From an uncultured Christensenella sp. (GTDB lineage Bacteria; Bacillota; Clostridia; Christensenellales; Borkfalkiaceae), in contig CAJTPB010000007.1 in the NCBI GenBank assembly GCA_910578065.1, forward strand, positions 1 to 64,000: a DNA stretch of 64,000 nucleotides, given 5' to 3'. This document shows, one piece after another, positions 50,613 through 60,600 of this stretch (within the stretch, counting starts at the first letter, position 1; the number at the start of each line of letters is the position of its first letter). The notes beneath the pieces are model-generated. The model ran no database searches and was not told where the DNA came from. It worked only from the letters and a program-made list of their open reading frames with translations. The position numbers were made by a program, and so were the translations under genes.

Positions 50613-50819
50613 ATGAAATGGAATGAAAAATTACATTACGCAAGAATTAAAAAAGGATTTTCGCAACAAGAAACGGCAACTGCGGTTGGCATTACCCGCG
50701 CTTGCTATGCTCACTATGAGCAAGGCGTTCGTGAACCCTCGTTGGAATTGTTAAAGAAAATTTGTACTGTTTTGGATATTTCCGTAGATTATTTGTTAGA
50801 CGACACGTCTGACAAATAA
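50613..50819 (+). CDS. XRE-family HTH regulator 2
   Basis: 68-residue Cro/C1-type HTH protein: LHYARIKKGFSQQETATAVG, ITRACYAHYEQGVREPSLELL, ILDISVDYLLDD-like C-terminus. No Shine-Dalgarno sequence precedes the ATG, which lies six bases after an extended -10 box, so translation is probably leaderless. It differs clearly from regulator 1 and is presumably specific for other sites. A 30-bp palindrome follows it. Confidence 0.92.
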   Translation: MKWNEKLHYARIKKGFSQQETATAVGITRACYAHYEQGVREPSLELLKKICTVLDISVDYLLDDTSDK

Positions 50820-50845
50820 ATATCAATATAAAGAACCACAAATAA

Positions 50846-50875
50846 GGGGCGGATACCGCATGCGGTATCCGCCCC
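50846..50875. terminator. Perfect 30-bp palindrome between convergent XRE2 and lysC
   Basis: 15-bp arms (GGGGCGGATACCGCA and its complement) without a spacer. It would form a very stable hairpin on either strand, but a U-tract is lacking on both sides, so termination may be inefficient or the site may have another role. Confidence 0.6.
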
Positions 50876-50891
50876 CTGTTCTAAACAAAAC

Positions 50892-52229
50892 TTATAACCC
50901 GAAAGACATATCTTTTTTAAAGAACTCTTCGTAAATGGCGCGTATGGCGCGTTCGCAATTATCGTTATCTACCCCCACGATAATATTCAATTCGGAGGAA
51001 CCTTGATCGATCATGCGCACGTTGATCCCCGCCCGCGCGATCGCATCGAACAATTTTGCGCTGGTACCAACGTTTTTGCTCATGCCGTGCCCTACCGTTG
51101 CGATCAACGCGATATCGTCGAATACGCGCATGGTATCGGGATTCACCGCTTTGCGGATCTCTTCAAGCAATTCTTCCTGTACGCCGTGCTTTAATTCTTC
51201 GCTGTCGATCACAAACGACATGGTATCGATTCCCGAAGGCATATGTTCGAAGCAGATCCCGTGCTTTTCTAAAATAGAAAGCACTTTACGGGCAAACCCG
51301 ATTTCTGCATTCATCAACGATTTTTCGATAAAGATAACGGTAAAATTCTTCTTTCCCGCAATGCCCGTAACGATCCTGCCGTTGTAACGGTATTTGCTGA
51401 TAGGCAAAATTTCCGTTCCCTTATCCGTAGGGCGGAAGGTGTTTTTTATGCGAATGGGAATATTCGCCGCGCGCACGGGAAAAATCGATTCGCTATGTAA
51501 CACGTTTGCGCCCATATACGAAAGTTCGCGCAGTTCTTTATAAGACATAGAATGAATTTCGGCGGGATTTTCCACAATGCGCGGATCGCATGCAAGGAAT
51601 CCGCTTACGTCCGTCCAATTTTCGTACAGATCCGCCGTTACCGCGCGCGCTACGATCGCGCCCGAAATATCGCTTCCCCCGCGGGAAAACGTTTTTACTC
51701 TGCCATCCGCGCCCTCGCCGTAAAAGCCGGAAACGACGGCGTATTTTTTACCCTTTAACGCGTTTGCCATCAGTTCGAACGTGCGTTCCGAATCGAGCTG
51801 ACCGTCCGCGCGAAATTTCACCACGTCGCGCGCGTCTACAAAGGCAAAGCCGAGCAACGAAGCCATTACCCGCGCCGAAAGGTATTCCCCGCGCGAAGCG
51901 GTAAAGTCTTCGCTCTTTTCCCGTTCGATATCCCGCTGCGTATCGCGCAAAATACCTTCGATATCCAGCGAAACGCCCAGTTCGGATACGATTCCGCGAA
52001 AGCGTTCGCTTATTTTTTCGTACGCTTCGCCGCATTTGCCCGTCTGCTTTACCGAATCGAAACAGCGATACAGCAAATCGGTAATTTTAACGTCGCCGCC
52101 GAACCGCTTGCCGGGGGCGGATACGACGACGTAACGGCGTTCTCCGTCGCTTTTTATGATAGAAGCGACCCGCTTCATCATATTGCCGTCTGCCATAGAC
52201 GTTCCGCCGAATTTGCAAACTTTAATCAT
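50892..52229 (-). CDS. lysC: Aspartokinase
   Basis: 445 residues phosphorylating aspartate, the entry to lysine, threonine and methionine synthesis. The kinase domain has VCKFGGTSMADGNMMKRV, FSRGGSDISGAIVARAV and GASVLHSE-like GANVLHSESIFPVR; two ACT domains occupy about 300-445 (IALIATVGHGMSKNVGTSAKLFDAI and INVRMIDQGSSELNIIVGV). The tandem ACT region predicts feedback control by lysine or threonine. No lysine riboswitch is possible here because lysC is the last gene of the cdaA run, overlapping the DUF1015 gene by eight bases. Confidence 0.95.
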   Translation of the reverse strand: MIKVCKFGGTSMADGNMMKRVASIIKSDGERRYVVVSAPGKRFGGDVKITDLLYRCFDSVKQTGKCGEAYEKISERFRGIVSELGVSLDIEGILRDTQRDIEREKSEDFTASRGEYLSARVMASLLGFAFVDARDVVKFRADGQLDSERTFELMANALKGKKYAVVSGFYGEGADGRVKTFSRGGSDISGAIVARAVTADLYENWTDVSGFLACDPRIVENPAEIHSMSYKELRELSYMGANVLHSESIFPVRAANIPIRIKNTFRPTDKGTEILPISKYRYNGRIVTGIAGKKNFTVIFIEKSLMNAEIGFARKVLSILEKHGICFEHMPSGIDTMSFVIDSEELKHGVQEELLEEIRKAVNPDTMRVFDDIALIATVGHGMSKNVGTSAKLFDAIARAGINVRMIDQGSSELNIIVGVDNDNCERAIRAIYEEFFKKDMSFGL

Positions 52230-53388
52230 AACTGATTTCCCTGCCCTCTAAATAATAGCGCTTATCCTGCGCTTTTCCCAACGAAAACGTTTTTTTGGGG
52301 AAGTTCTTCCCCCCTTTCAACTGCTCGAAAAAGTCGTCTTTTTCCATTTCGGCAAGTACGACGCCCACGCAGTTTTCCTCTTCGGAAAGCTGTTTTAACT
52401 GCTTTTCGCCGTGAATATAATCCACCGCGCCCGTATTCGCTTTTAAATACGCTTCGATCAATTCGTCCGCGCGCGCAACGCCCGCGCCGCCGCCCGCCAA
52501 TGCGGGATAAAGCAGATCGCCGACCCTGCGGCACTTGACCGCTTTTTGAAAGTAATCGCAAAACGCTTCTTTATCGACGTGTTTTACAATGCGGTGAATG
52601 GGGGTGAATACCACGGAATCGTCGTACAGATTTACAAATTCCACAAGGGTGAACCGCGCGGGGTGCGTGCGCTGTTCCCGCTCGCTCAATTCCCCTTTCA
52701 ACTCTTCCCAATACGCTTTGGCAGCCGCAACCGAATGATTGCCGTCCGCCACCGCAAAACAGGGATCGCCGCGCGTATGAAGAGATTGCGCAACGACAGC
52801 GGCAAGATCTTCGGGAATAAAATACCCCTTGATATTTCCGCCCCCTTCCATTAAGTTAAAGTTGTACAGCTCTTCCAAATCCTCTTCTTCGAGCGCGCTT
52901 ATCAACTTATTTTTTTTATCTTTATAAAAGACGATCGCGTGCGGAAATTCCAAAATCGCACCCCGCCGAAGCGCGACGCGCGGCGGAAGGCGACCGGGCA
53001 CGACTTCTTCTGACGAGCGTATTACGTTTTCTTCGCCCGCCTTATAAGAATATGCTTCTAAATCGATCGCGGCGACAATTCCCTTGCGCACCCCATAAAA
53101 GGTCTTTCGCTTGGTAAGCACAAAACCGCGGTTTAACTTTTCCAGCCATCTGTCGGTAAACGCTTCGTACATGCTTTCATTCGCCGACTTGATGCGTTCT
53201 TCGTCCTCTTCGCCCAAATACGCTTCGGGCAAAATACAGTGCAAGGAAGAAGGACGGTTGCCCACCGAACGGGCAACCTTTTCCCAATAACTCCTGTCGG
53301 AGGTAAATTGATCGCACGCGATAACCGACCAATGCGCAAAATCTTTGATCGGCAATAAAATGTGCGGAATGCGGATCACATTTCTCAT
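52222..53388 (-). CDS. DUF1015 family protein
   Basis: 388 residues. Conserved DUF1015 segments: WSVIACDQFTSDRSYWEKVA, ILPEAYLG, VVPGRLPPRVALRRGAILEFPHAIVFY and the diagnostic FAVADGNHSVAAAKAYWEEL. The family is widespread in Clostridia; I recall a suggested relation to ParB/Srx-fold kinases but no proven reaction for this member. Its ATG overlaps the stop of the 36-codon CdaR-like gene (ATGA) and its end overlaps lysC, so it is translationally tied to both. Confidence 0.9.
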   Translation of the reverse strand: MRNVIRIPHILLPIKDFAHWSVIACDQFTSDRSYWEKVARSVGNRPSSLHCILPEAYLGEEDEERIKSANESMYEAFTDRWLEKLNRGFVLTKRKTFYGVRKGIVAAIDLEAYSYKAGEENVIRSSEEVVPGRLPPRVALRRGAILEFPHAIVFYKDKKNKLISALEEEDLEELYNFNLMEGGGNIKGYFIPEDLAAVVAQSLHTRGDPCFAVADGNHSVAAAKAYWEELKGELSEREQRTHPARFTLVEFVNLYDDSVVFTPIHRIVKHVDKEAFCDYFQKAVKCRRVGDLLYPALAGGGAGVARADELIEAYLKANTGAVDYIHGEKQLKQLSEEENCVGVVLAEMEKDDFFEQLKGGKNFPKKTFSLGKAQDKRYYLEGREISYD

Positions 53389-53495
53389 AACGAAATATGC
53401 AATACGATGGTGATCGCCGCCGCGACGACAAGGGCGGTTACCTTTAACATGATGTTCGTCGTAAACGCTTTTTTCAAAAACTCGGTAAATTTCAC
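53385..53495 (-). CDS. 36-residue single-helix protein, apparent CdaR (YbbR) N-terminal relic
   Basis: GTG start, 36 codons, TGA stop: MKFTEFLKKAFTTNIMLK then a hydrophobic helix ending VLHISL. It overlaps cdaA by four bases (GTGA) upstream and the DUF1015 gene by four bases (ATGA) downstream, with a GAGGGAGGG purine run before the GTG. CdaR, the usual second gene after cdaA, starts with exactly such a short basic stretch and membrane helix (N-x-x-LK-x-x-AL pattern) followed by YbbR repeats. Here the repeats are missing. It may be a functional mini-CdaR membrane partner of CdaA or a decaying remnant; the double coupling suggests it is still translated. Confidence 0.72.
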   Translation of the reverse strand: MKFTEFLKKAFTTNIMLKVTALVVAAAITIVLHISL

Positions 53496-54325
53496 GCCCG
53501 TTTCCCTCCCTCTTGATTAAACTCTTTCCAATAATATTCGCGCAGGAATTTGTACAATCCGTCCGAATCGACGTAGCGGGTTATATTGCCCCTACGTACT
53601 ACCGAAACGATTCCCGTTTCTTCCGAAACGATCACCGTCATAACGTCGGCAACTTCCGTTACCCCGATGCCCGCGCGGTGACGGGTGCCGAAGTCTTTGG
53701 GGAATTCCCTTTGCGTAAGCGGAAGGAAGCACCCCGCCGCCTGAATTTTATCGCCGTATATAATCATTGCGCCGTCGTGCAAGGGCGCTTTGGGAATAAA
53801 GATCCCTTCGATCAGCTGGCTGGAAATACTCGAATTTAAGGTAACGCCGCTTTCTACGATCTCTTTGGGCAGGTTGCCGTTGGAAAACACGATCAGCGCG
53901 CCGATATCGTTTTTCGAAAAAGTTTGCACCGCTTTTACAATGGCGGTAATGCACTCTTCCGCATGAATGCCGATCTGCGTTTTGGGCGCGTGCCGTTCTG
54001 CGGAAACGAGCGCCGTTTTCTTTACGTTCCAAATGCTGCGCTTGATCTCTACGCTGAACAGCAACAGGAAGAACAGCGAACAAAGCAACACGACGACGAT
54101 ATAAAAATACCCCGCGTTAATATGATCGGTAAATACCGAAACCGCGCCGCAAACGATAAGCACGGCAAGATAAGCGAAAATCAACTTTCTCGCATTGTTG
54201 CCGTACAGCGTTTTCATAACGAAATAAACGAGCAAAAACAGTAAGATCCATTCTACGGCATACGTCCAAGAAAAAGACGTAAACATTGTTTTTAACGACT
54301 GCCAAACTTCGGCTGCTGTTCTCAT
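53492..54325 (-). CDS. cdaA: Diadenylate cyclase CdaA (DacA)
   Basis: Makes c-di-AMP from two ATP at the membrane. Three N-terminal helices (about 18-85) and the DisA_N/DAC domain with the catalytic APLHDGAMIIYGD and RHRAGIGVTEVADVMTVIVSEETG (RHR nucleotide-binding). The 277-residue length is typical. CdaA normally pairs with CdaR and GlmM: only a 36-codon CdaR-like gene follows and glmM is not adjacent. AAGGAG precedes the ATG; a weak TATAAT promoter lies in the 78-base gap to holA. Confidence 0.96.
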   Translation of the reverse strand: MRTAAEVWQSLKTMFTSFSWTYAVEWILLFLLVYFVMKTLYGNNARKLIFAYLAVLIVCGAVSVFTDHINAGYFYIVVVLLCSLFFLLLFSVEIKRSIWNVKKTALVSAERHAPKTQIGIHAEECITAIVKAVQTFSKNDIGALIVFSNGNLPKEIVESGVTLNSSISSQLIEGIFIPKAPLHDGAMIIYGDKIQAAGCFLPLTQREFPKDFGTRHRAGIGVTEVADVMTVIVSEETGIVSVVRRGNITRYVDSDGLYKFLREYYWKEFNQEGGKRA

Positions 54326-54403
54326 AGTAACTCCTTAACGGGATTCTTGTTTTTATTATAACTTTTGTAAGAAAAAATGAAAAGCGTTTTTTAACTTTTT
54401 TCG

Positions 54404-55378
54404 TTAAGAAAAAAATATTTTTGCAATTGCCGTAAACAAAGCGCTTTCTTTGTTGTATAAGCCCCCCTTTACGCCGCTTGCAAGCGTATACAGCGCGGTG
54501 TAATATTCGGCTGTTTTTTCTTTTCCAAACGCCCTTGCCGCTTCGCGGTTCTTTTTTACCGCATACGGTTTTATGCCCAAAGATTTGGCTGCTTCTTCAT
54601 CCGAGCCTTTCATGGAAGTTACGTCGTACAGCGTGCGGAAATGGGAAGTAAGCGAAGCGAGCACCGCGTTTTCGTCGAACCCCTTTAAGAGCAGATCGTT
54701 TAAAATTTCGGCAAACGCCGCATACGACTTGCGCGACGCCGCTTGCGTGAGTTCGTATATTTTATAGTCGACGTCTTTATTCACGTATTCTTCTACCGCT
54801 TCCCGCGTAACGCGCCCTCCCTTCCCCAATAAACAGGTGAGTTTTTCGATTTCGCGCTTCATGCGCGCCGCGTCCGACGCGCAATAGCGCACCATCAACT
54901 GCACTGCGTCGGTATCGGGCGAAAGTTCGGCGCGCCGCAACATGCCGTACAGCCATTTGCATAGTGTTTCTTCGCTTTCGCGCCCGCAATCTACGTACGT
55001 GATCCCTGCAAGTTTCTTTAAATCGTACGCGTTCTTTTTGCTGTTTACGATCAGTAAAATGGTGGAAGGCGAGGGATTTTCCACATACTTTTTTAACACG
55101 CTTTCGTACTCTTTTTCGGTAGGATAAAATTCGTACGCGCGCGCAAGCCGCTTTTCACTTAAAAAGGGAAGCGCATATAAGCCGTCGCGGAAGGATACCA
55201 ATTTATCCCCCTTTAACGTATCCCCTTCGAACCGCACGTCGTTTAGCATAGGCTGCGTAATATACGCGTCGCGCACCGCCTCTACCGCGCGTTCGCGGAA
55301 GTACGTTTCTTCCCCCTCGATCAAGCACACGGGAAAACTGCGTTCTTTAATTGTCTTGTTAAATTCAACGAATTTCAT
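54404..55378 (-). CDS. holA: DNA polymerase III delta subunit
   Basis: 324-residue clamp-loader delta protein. An N-terminal AAA+-like fold without a functional P-loop (FPVCLIEGEETYFRERAVEAV), VDCGRESEETLCKWLYGML, the lid region and a C-terminal collar (LLKGFDENAVLASLTSHFRTLYDV, GIKPYAVKKNREAARAF). It opens the beta clamp during loading. The first codons border the 80-bp repeats, which also supply the AGAGGA ribosome-binding site. Confidence 0.92.
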   Translation of the reverse strand: MKFVEFNKTIKERSFPVCLIEGEETYFRERAVEAVRDAYITQPMLNDVRFEGDTLKGDKLVSFRDGLYALPFLSEKRLARAYEFYPTEKEYESVLKKYVENPSPSTILLIVNSKKNAYDLKKLAGITYVDCGRESEETLCKWLYGMLRRAELSPDTDAVQLMVRYCASDAARMKREIEKLTCLLGKGGRVTREAVEEYVNKDVDYKIYELTQAASRKSYAAFAEILNDLLLKGFDENAVLASLTSHFRTLYDVTSMKGSDEEAAKSLGIKPYAVKKNREAARAFGKEKTAEYYTALYTLASGVKGGLYNKESALFTAIAKIFFS

Positions 55379-55380
55379 TT

Positions 55381-55665
55381 TTCCTCTGCCGTATGTTCGC
55401 GAAAGTTCACCCGAAGCATACGGTTAACTGCGCTATTTCTTTTATTTCAACAACCTTTTTATCATCTTCCGCATGTTTGCGGAAGTACGCTAAACATATA
55501 GCATACTATACTAATTCTTTTATTTCAACAAACTTTTTATTATCCGCCGCGCGCTCACGGAAATGCGCCCAAAGCATATAGGTTAACAATTCTATTTCTT
55601 TTATTTCTACAACCTTTTTATCCTCTGCCGCGCGTTCGCGGAATTGCGCCTAAAACATAGAAATA
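55381..55665. repeat. Tandem repeat, about 3.5 units of 78-81 bp
   Basis: Units starting near 55383, 55463, 55541 and 55622 share CCTCTGCCGCGCGTTCGCGG, GCGCCYAAARCATA, AATTCTTTTATTTCAACAA and a CTTTTTAT end. It fills the 322-base gap between comEC and holA. On the minus strand the first unit donates the holA ribosome-binding site. No coding sequence seen in it. Confidence 0.9.
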
Positions 55666-55700
55666 GCGGCACGATTTTATCGCCTTACTATTGCGCAACT

Positions 55701-57665
55701 TTACACGCTTTTGATTATACCACCGTGCAAGAAAAAAATCAAGCCGCCGCACCCCTCGTTCACGAACAAATCGGCGGGATATGCCGATTGCCGAGAAAAG
55801 GCGAACTCTGCCGAGCAGTCTTCGACAAACAATATCATGCGCGATTTGCCCTCGTAACGGAACACGGCTTCGCCCACGGTAAACGTTTCTTGAAAGACGA
55901 TATTCGTTTCGCGCAGTCCCGTTTCGATTTTTTCCCGCGCCCAAACTTCTTCCGCGCCTAAAAATGCCGCAACGTTGATCGCCCTTCCCTCTTCTTCGCC
56001 CAAAACCGCAACGGCGGTAAGCGTTCCGCCGTAAGTATGCGAAAGAAATTCTTTGCAAGAAGAAAGGGAAATTTCGTCGTCGATCAGCAAAACGGCGTTT
56101 TCGCTTGTACGCACCAATGCGGCACACCCGCCGCGCTCCGCGCGGTAAACGGATATTTTACAGCCGTAAAACACGGCGTTTTCTGCCAAAATACAAACCG
56201 TAAGCCCGATCGCACACAAAAGCGCAATGCCCGCGCGCGCCGCTCTTGCAAGGCGTAGCCGTTCGGAAAGCAGCACGCAAGAAAGATACCAAACAGTTGC
56301 GCCTGCGCCCAACGAAAAGCCCGTAAGCACAAACGAAAAATCGCTCACCGAAAGCACGAGCGTCATAAGCGAAAGCATGCCTTCCGGAAACAAACATACA
56401 AACGCCGCGGCGGGCGGAACGATCGATGCGAAAAGGGCGCAAACGAGCAGCCCCAAAAACAAAACGGGCAGGCAGGGAATGACAAAAAAGTTTAACAACG
56501 TTCCCCAAACCGACCAATACCCGAACGATTCGATCAATATGGGAAAGGTGAAAAGCTGTACGGAAACGTTTGCCGAAAGGTACTTTGAAAGCGGCTTCGG
56601 CAAAAAGGATAACGCGCGGGAAAAACTTCCCGCAAACAAGGCAAGCCCCAGACATGCGCCGAAGGAAAGACGAAACCCGACCGCAAGCCACTGTGCGGGG
56701 AATAACACCAATACGATAACGGCGGCAAGCGCAATGCTTTCTAAAAAATCCCGTTTGGCGCCCATTGCCCGTAACGCGCCCGCCGTAGTACACATGCAAA
56801 CGGCGCGCAGCGAAGAAACGCTGAACGCGCACAGCGCCGAATAGCACAGCGCGAGCGCCGCCGCGGGAATAAACCGCCATCTGCGCAACGGCTTGAACAA
56901 CAGATAAGCCGCGCCGTATAAAATGCCGATATGCAAGCCGGAAACGGCGAAAATGTGCGCGATACCGCCCTTACGCACCCCTTCTGAAAATTCGCCGTCT
57001 AACCCGCGCCCGTTACCCGTAAGCAATGCGTAAGCGATATCCGCTTCGTCCTTTTCCATGTTTTCGTGCAGCGTTTCGTACAGTTTTGCGTTCAACAGCA
57101 AAAAGGGATCTTTCGTTCTGTCCGTCACTTCGCAGATCGATACGGACGCGGTGTAACGCAGATCGGAAGCAAACGCGTCTTCGCCCATGCCGTTTTGCGG
57201 CAGTTCCGCGCGCTTTAACGTTGCCGTAAACGCGACGATGTCGCCCACTTTCACCCCCTCTTGCCCGACGCGCAAACGCAGTTTTCCGCCCGAAGGCGTT
57301 CCGTCCGCATACAGACAGTCGAGCAAAAGCGACGAATAGCCGTTTTCTTCCGCGGCGGAAATCACCCTTCCGCTTACCTTGTATTCGCCCGCGGGCACGC
57401 CGTAAGAAAAGCGCGCGGTTTGGGCGAACGCCAATCCCGCCCCGACGGATGCAAACATCGCAAACGCGCAAAAAACCGCCGCCGCGCTCTTGAACCGAAC
57501 GGGACGGCGGAAAATACCGCATAAAAACAGCGCGCACAGCAAAAAGTCGCTTGCCCGCAGCGCGCCGAATTTTATTTTGAAGAAAAGAAAAATCCCGAAT
57601 GCCAGCCCGAACGCCGCGAACAGTACGGGGCGAAAATTGATTCGGGCAGGCAATACGGGTTTCAT
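55701..57665 (-). CDS. comEC: ComEC/Rec2-type DNA uptake channel with eroded C-terminal domain
   Basis: 654-residue membrane protein of the competence family that conducts single-stranded DNA. N-terminal helices and a DUF4131/OB-like region (about 1-190), then the competence domain with the hallmark GGIAHIFAVSGLHIGIL (about 229-245) and about eight helices. Residues 500-654 correspond to the metallo-beta-lactamase-like domain, but no HxHxDH zinc motif is left, so the nuclease activity usually attributed to it is probably lost. It starts six bases after the helicase gene with only a weak site. No other com genes are present here. Confidence 0.9.
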   Translation of the reverse strand: MKPVLPARINFRPVLFAAFGLAFGIFLFFKIKFGALRASDFLLCALFLCGIFRRPVRFKSAAAVFCAFAMFASVGAGLAFAQTARFSYGVPAGEYKVSGRVISAAEENGYSSLLLDCLYADGTPSGGKLRLRVGQEGVKVGDIVAFTATLKRAELPQNGMGEDAFASDLRYTASVSICEVTDRTKDPFLLLNAKLYETLHENMEKDEADIAYALLTGNGRGLDGEFSEGVRKGGIAHIFAVSGLHIGILYGAAYLLFKPLRRWRFIPAAALALCYSALCAFSVSSLRAVCMCTTAGALRAMGAKRDFLESIALAAVIVLVLFPAQWLAVGFRLSFGACLGLALFAGSFSRALSFLPKPLSKYLSANVSVQLFTFPILIESFGYWSVWGTLLNFFVIPCLPVLFLGLLVCALFASIVPPAAAFVCLFPEGMLSLMTLVLSVSDFSFVLTGFSLGAGATVWYLSCVLLSERLRLARAARAGIALLCAIGLTVCILAENAVFYGCKISVYRAERGGCAALVRTSENAVLLIDDEISLSSCKEFLSHTYGGTLTAVAVLGEEEGRAINVAAFLGAEEVWAREKIETGLRETNIVFQETFTVGEAVFRYEGKSRMILFVEDCSAEFAFSRQSAYPADLFVNEGCGGLIFFLHGGIIKSV

Positions 57666-57671
57666 TTTTTC

Positions 57672-60600
57672 TTATGCAAGCGAGATCCGATCGGATACCG
57701 AACGGACGAACAGTCCCTTTTCTTCGCCGTGCGCGATGCAATCGCGCACGAACATTGCGAACTTATCGGAAGGGTGCACAACGTGGAACACGTTGCACAA
57801 AATTACCATCAGTTCGTCGAAGTACAGCGCCACCCGATCGCCGAGCACGCCGCGGATCAACGAAACAACCTCGTAAGGGGTAAAGTCCTCTTCCGTTTTG
57901 CGCAGGAAGGGCGCGTTTTCCACGCGGAATTTATCGAGCGCGATCGCGCGATCCGTTTTAAAGAAGTAGTCGCTTCCCAGCAGGCGTTCCCTGCGGAATG
58001 CGCACGCGTCGATCAAAGAATCGAGTTTGCTTTCTACCTTGGCGCCGCTCTTGGTAAGCCCGAAGGTGGCAAGGCAGCGCTTTTTTAAGAACGCGCGGGA
58101 AATAGGTTCTTCCAAAGCGACGATCTCTTTTAAGCGCGCCATAATGGCAACGTCGTTTTCGCCGCCCGTTACGAACAGCGCCGTTTCCGCAACCGCCGTT
58201 TCTTTTACGGCGCGGTAAGGCTTTTTATACTTCTGCATCCAAACGCCCGCTTTCTTATCCGCGCCCGTAAGTTTATCGAGCATATCCTTAATGCGCTTGA
58301 TTTCGCGCTTGGGATTGTTGTAGTAGTTTACGGTGTACACGCGCATGACGTTCCAGTTGCCCCGTTTCAGCGTTTGCACCTGCAAAATGTTTCTGTCTTT
58401 TACCGAGAATTTCTCGTCGCCGTCGCAGACGATCGCAAGCAGGAAGCGGTGCTTGTTCTTGGGATCGATCACGGCAACGTCGATCTTAAAGTCGGAAGCG
58501 CCCACGTCGCAGCGGCATTCGTAGCCGTAGCCCGAAAGATCTGCCGCGATAAACTTGCCGATGCCCGCGCCGCCCTTTACAAACGCCGATTTTACCGCAA
58601 GCGTGGTTTTGCCCTTTTCCGCAAATTCGAGGAACGCCTTTAATCCCGCAACCCCCTTAGACGAGGTTTTGGAAAGATCGATCATAGCCGAAGTCATGGT
58701 AGAGAACACGAGCATTTCTTCCCTTGCGCGGGATACGGCAACGTTCAAACGCCGCCAGCCGCCCGACTGGTTTAAAGGACCGAAGTTGAGCGAAACTTTG
58801 CCCGACTGATCGGGTCCGTAGCAGACGGAGAACAAGATCACGTCGCGTTCGTCCCCTTGCACGTTTTCGAGGTTTTTAACGAACAGCGGTTCTTCCCTGT
58901 CGTACGCCGCCGACTCCAACTTTTTCGATGCGATCTCTTTGGTCAAAAGCCTGTCGATATATTCCATCTGCGCGCTCGAAAAGGTAACGACGCCGATGCT
59001 CGAACGGGAAAGAATGGGATCGGATAAACGGCGGATCACTTCCGCGACCAGCGCTTCCGCTTCTTTGCGGTTGCGCTTGGTAAAACCCCTATCGTAACAG
59101 CCGTCTACGGGCACCAGTTTCACCCTGCTTTCCAGCGAGTCGGGTGAAGGGAAGGTGCACAGGCGGTTGTCGTAATACATGATGTTGGAAAAAGCGATCA
59201 GCGATTCGTGCTTACTGCGGTAATGCCACAGCAAGTGGCGTTCGGGCATGCCGAGCGCAAGGCAGTCGTCGAGCACGCTTTCCAGATCTTCGTTTTCGAG
59301 GTTTTCCTCGTCGACATACGCGTTGTGGAAGAATGCGGTGGGCGGCAGCTGTTTGGGGTCGCCTACGACGATCGCCGATTTCGCGCGCGAAATGGAACCG
59401 ATCGCTTCCGCCGTGTTCATCTGCGACGCTTCGTCGAAAATGACGAGGTCGAACAGATCCGCCGTCGGCTGCAAATACTGCGCGACGGTGATCGGGCTCA
59501 TCAGCATACAGGGCGCGACCCTGCCCATAAGGGTGGGAATTTCGGTAAACAGCCCGCGCAAGCCCGTTCCGCGCAAATTGCTTTTGGAAAGGCGGGTAAA
59601 GGTGGAAATTTCCACGGCGAGGCTGTCTTCTCCGTCCGGCGAAGGCAGGCGGGAAAGCAAGTTCGCACGGATCTTTTCGCGGCTTAAACGGGAGAAATCT
59701 TCCCACGCCAAGCGGAATTTTTCGATGGTGTCTTCCAGCGTACCCACCGTCATGGAAGAAAGGTAAGGATCTGCGGGAATATTGATTTCGAGGAAGTTTT
59801 TGTATACGTTCTTTTCGAAGCCGGAAAGCACGTTTTCGCCGCGCAGTCTGCCGCTTTCGAGCGCGTCGGTAATAAAGTTCAAGCCCGCTTTGGCAAGTTC
59901 TTCCGAAGTCTTTTTATACATGCACCAGTTGGAAAGCATGTCGATATTGTCGATCAGCGCGCCCGCCTTCGAAGCGTAATAATCCAACACGTCTTCTTCG
60001 CGGATCTTGTTTACGTCTGCGTTGGTCACGGCGAGGAATTGTTCCTGCGCGCTTGCAAAACTTTCTACCGCCTTTAAATATCCGCGCAGTACGGGCTGCG
60101 TATAGCCGCACGCCGCGCGCACGCACATGCCGTTGAACGCGTCCGGATTGTAGTCGAGGAATACCTTCGAAGCGAGCGCATGCAGTTCGTACAAGTCGGC
60201 AAGAAATTCCGTTCTGCGGCGGAAGATGATATTTCCCCCGCGGTCGGTAAACTGTTTGGAAAGGTTGGTGTTTCCGCAAATGCGCTTCATCGCGCCGTAA
60301 ATTTCCACAAGCGTTTGCAGGTATTTGGGAATGTCTTCTTCCGCAAATTTCCCCGTCGCCGCGCGCGAAAGTTTTTTTACCGCGTTCGTCGCAATGCGCG
60401 AAAGACGGTAATCGCCCCCCGCTTCGCAGAATTTTTTCAGTTCTTCGTATTCTTTATCGACGTCGACAAGCGTTTTGAACGACTTATGATAGTACTTTAA
60501 GCAATCGTCTAAACGGCGGTTCGCGTTGTAGAACAGGAAGAATTCCCCTTCGTCTACGCCCGCAAAATATTTATCGTATATGCCCGAAGAAAGGTTTTCG

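Noticed and set aside
49697..50875. Complete mobile element or prophage
   Set aside because: No integrase, transposase, terminal inverted repeats or target duplication were found around the islet.
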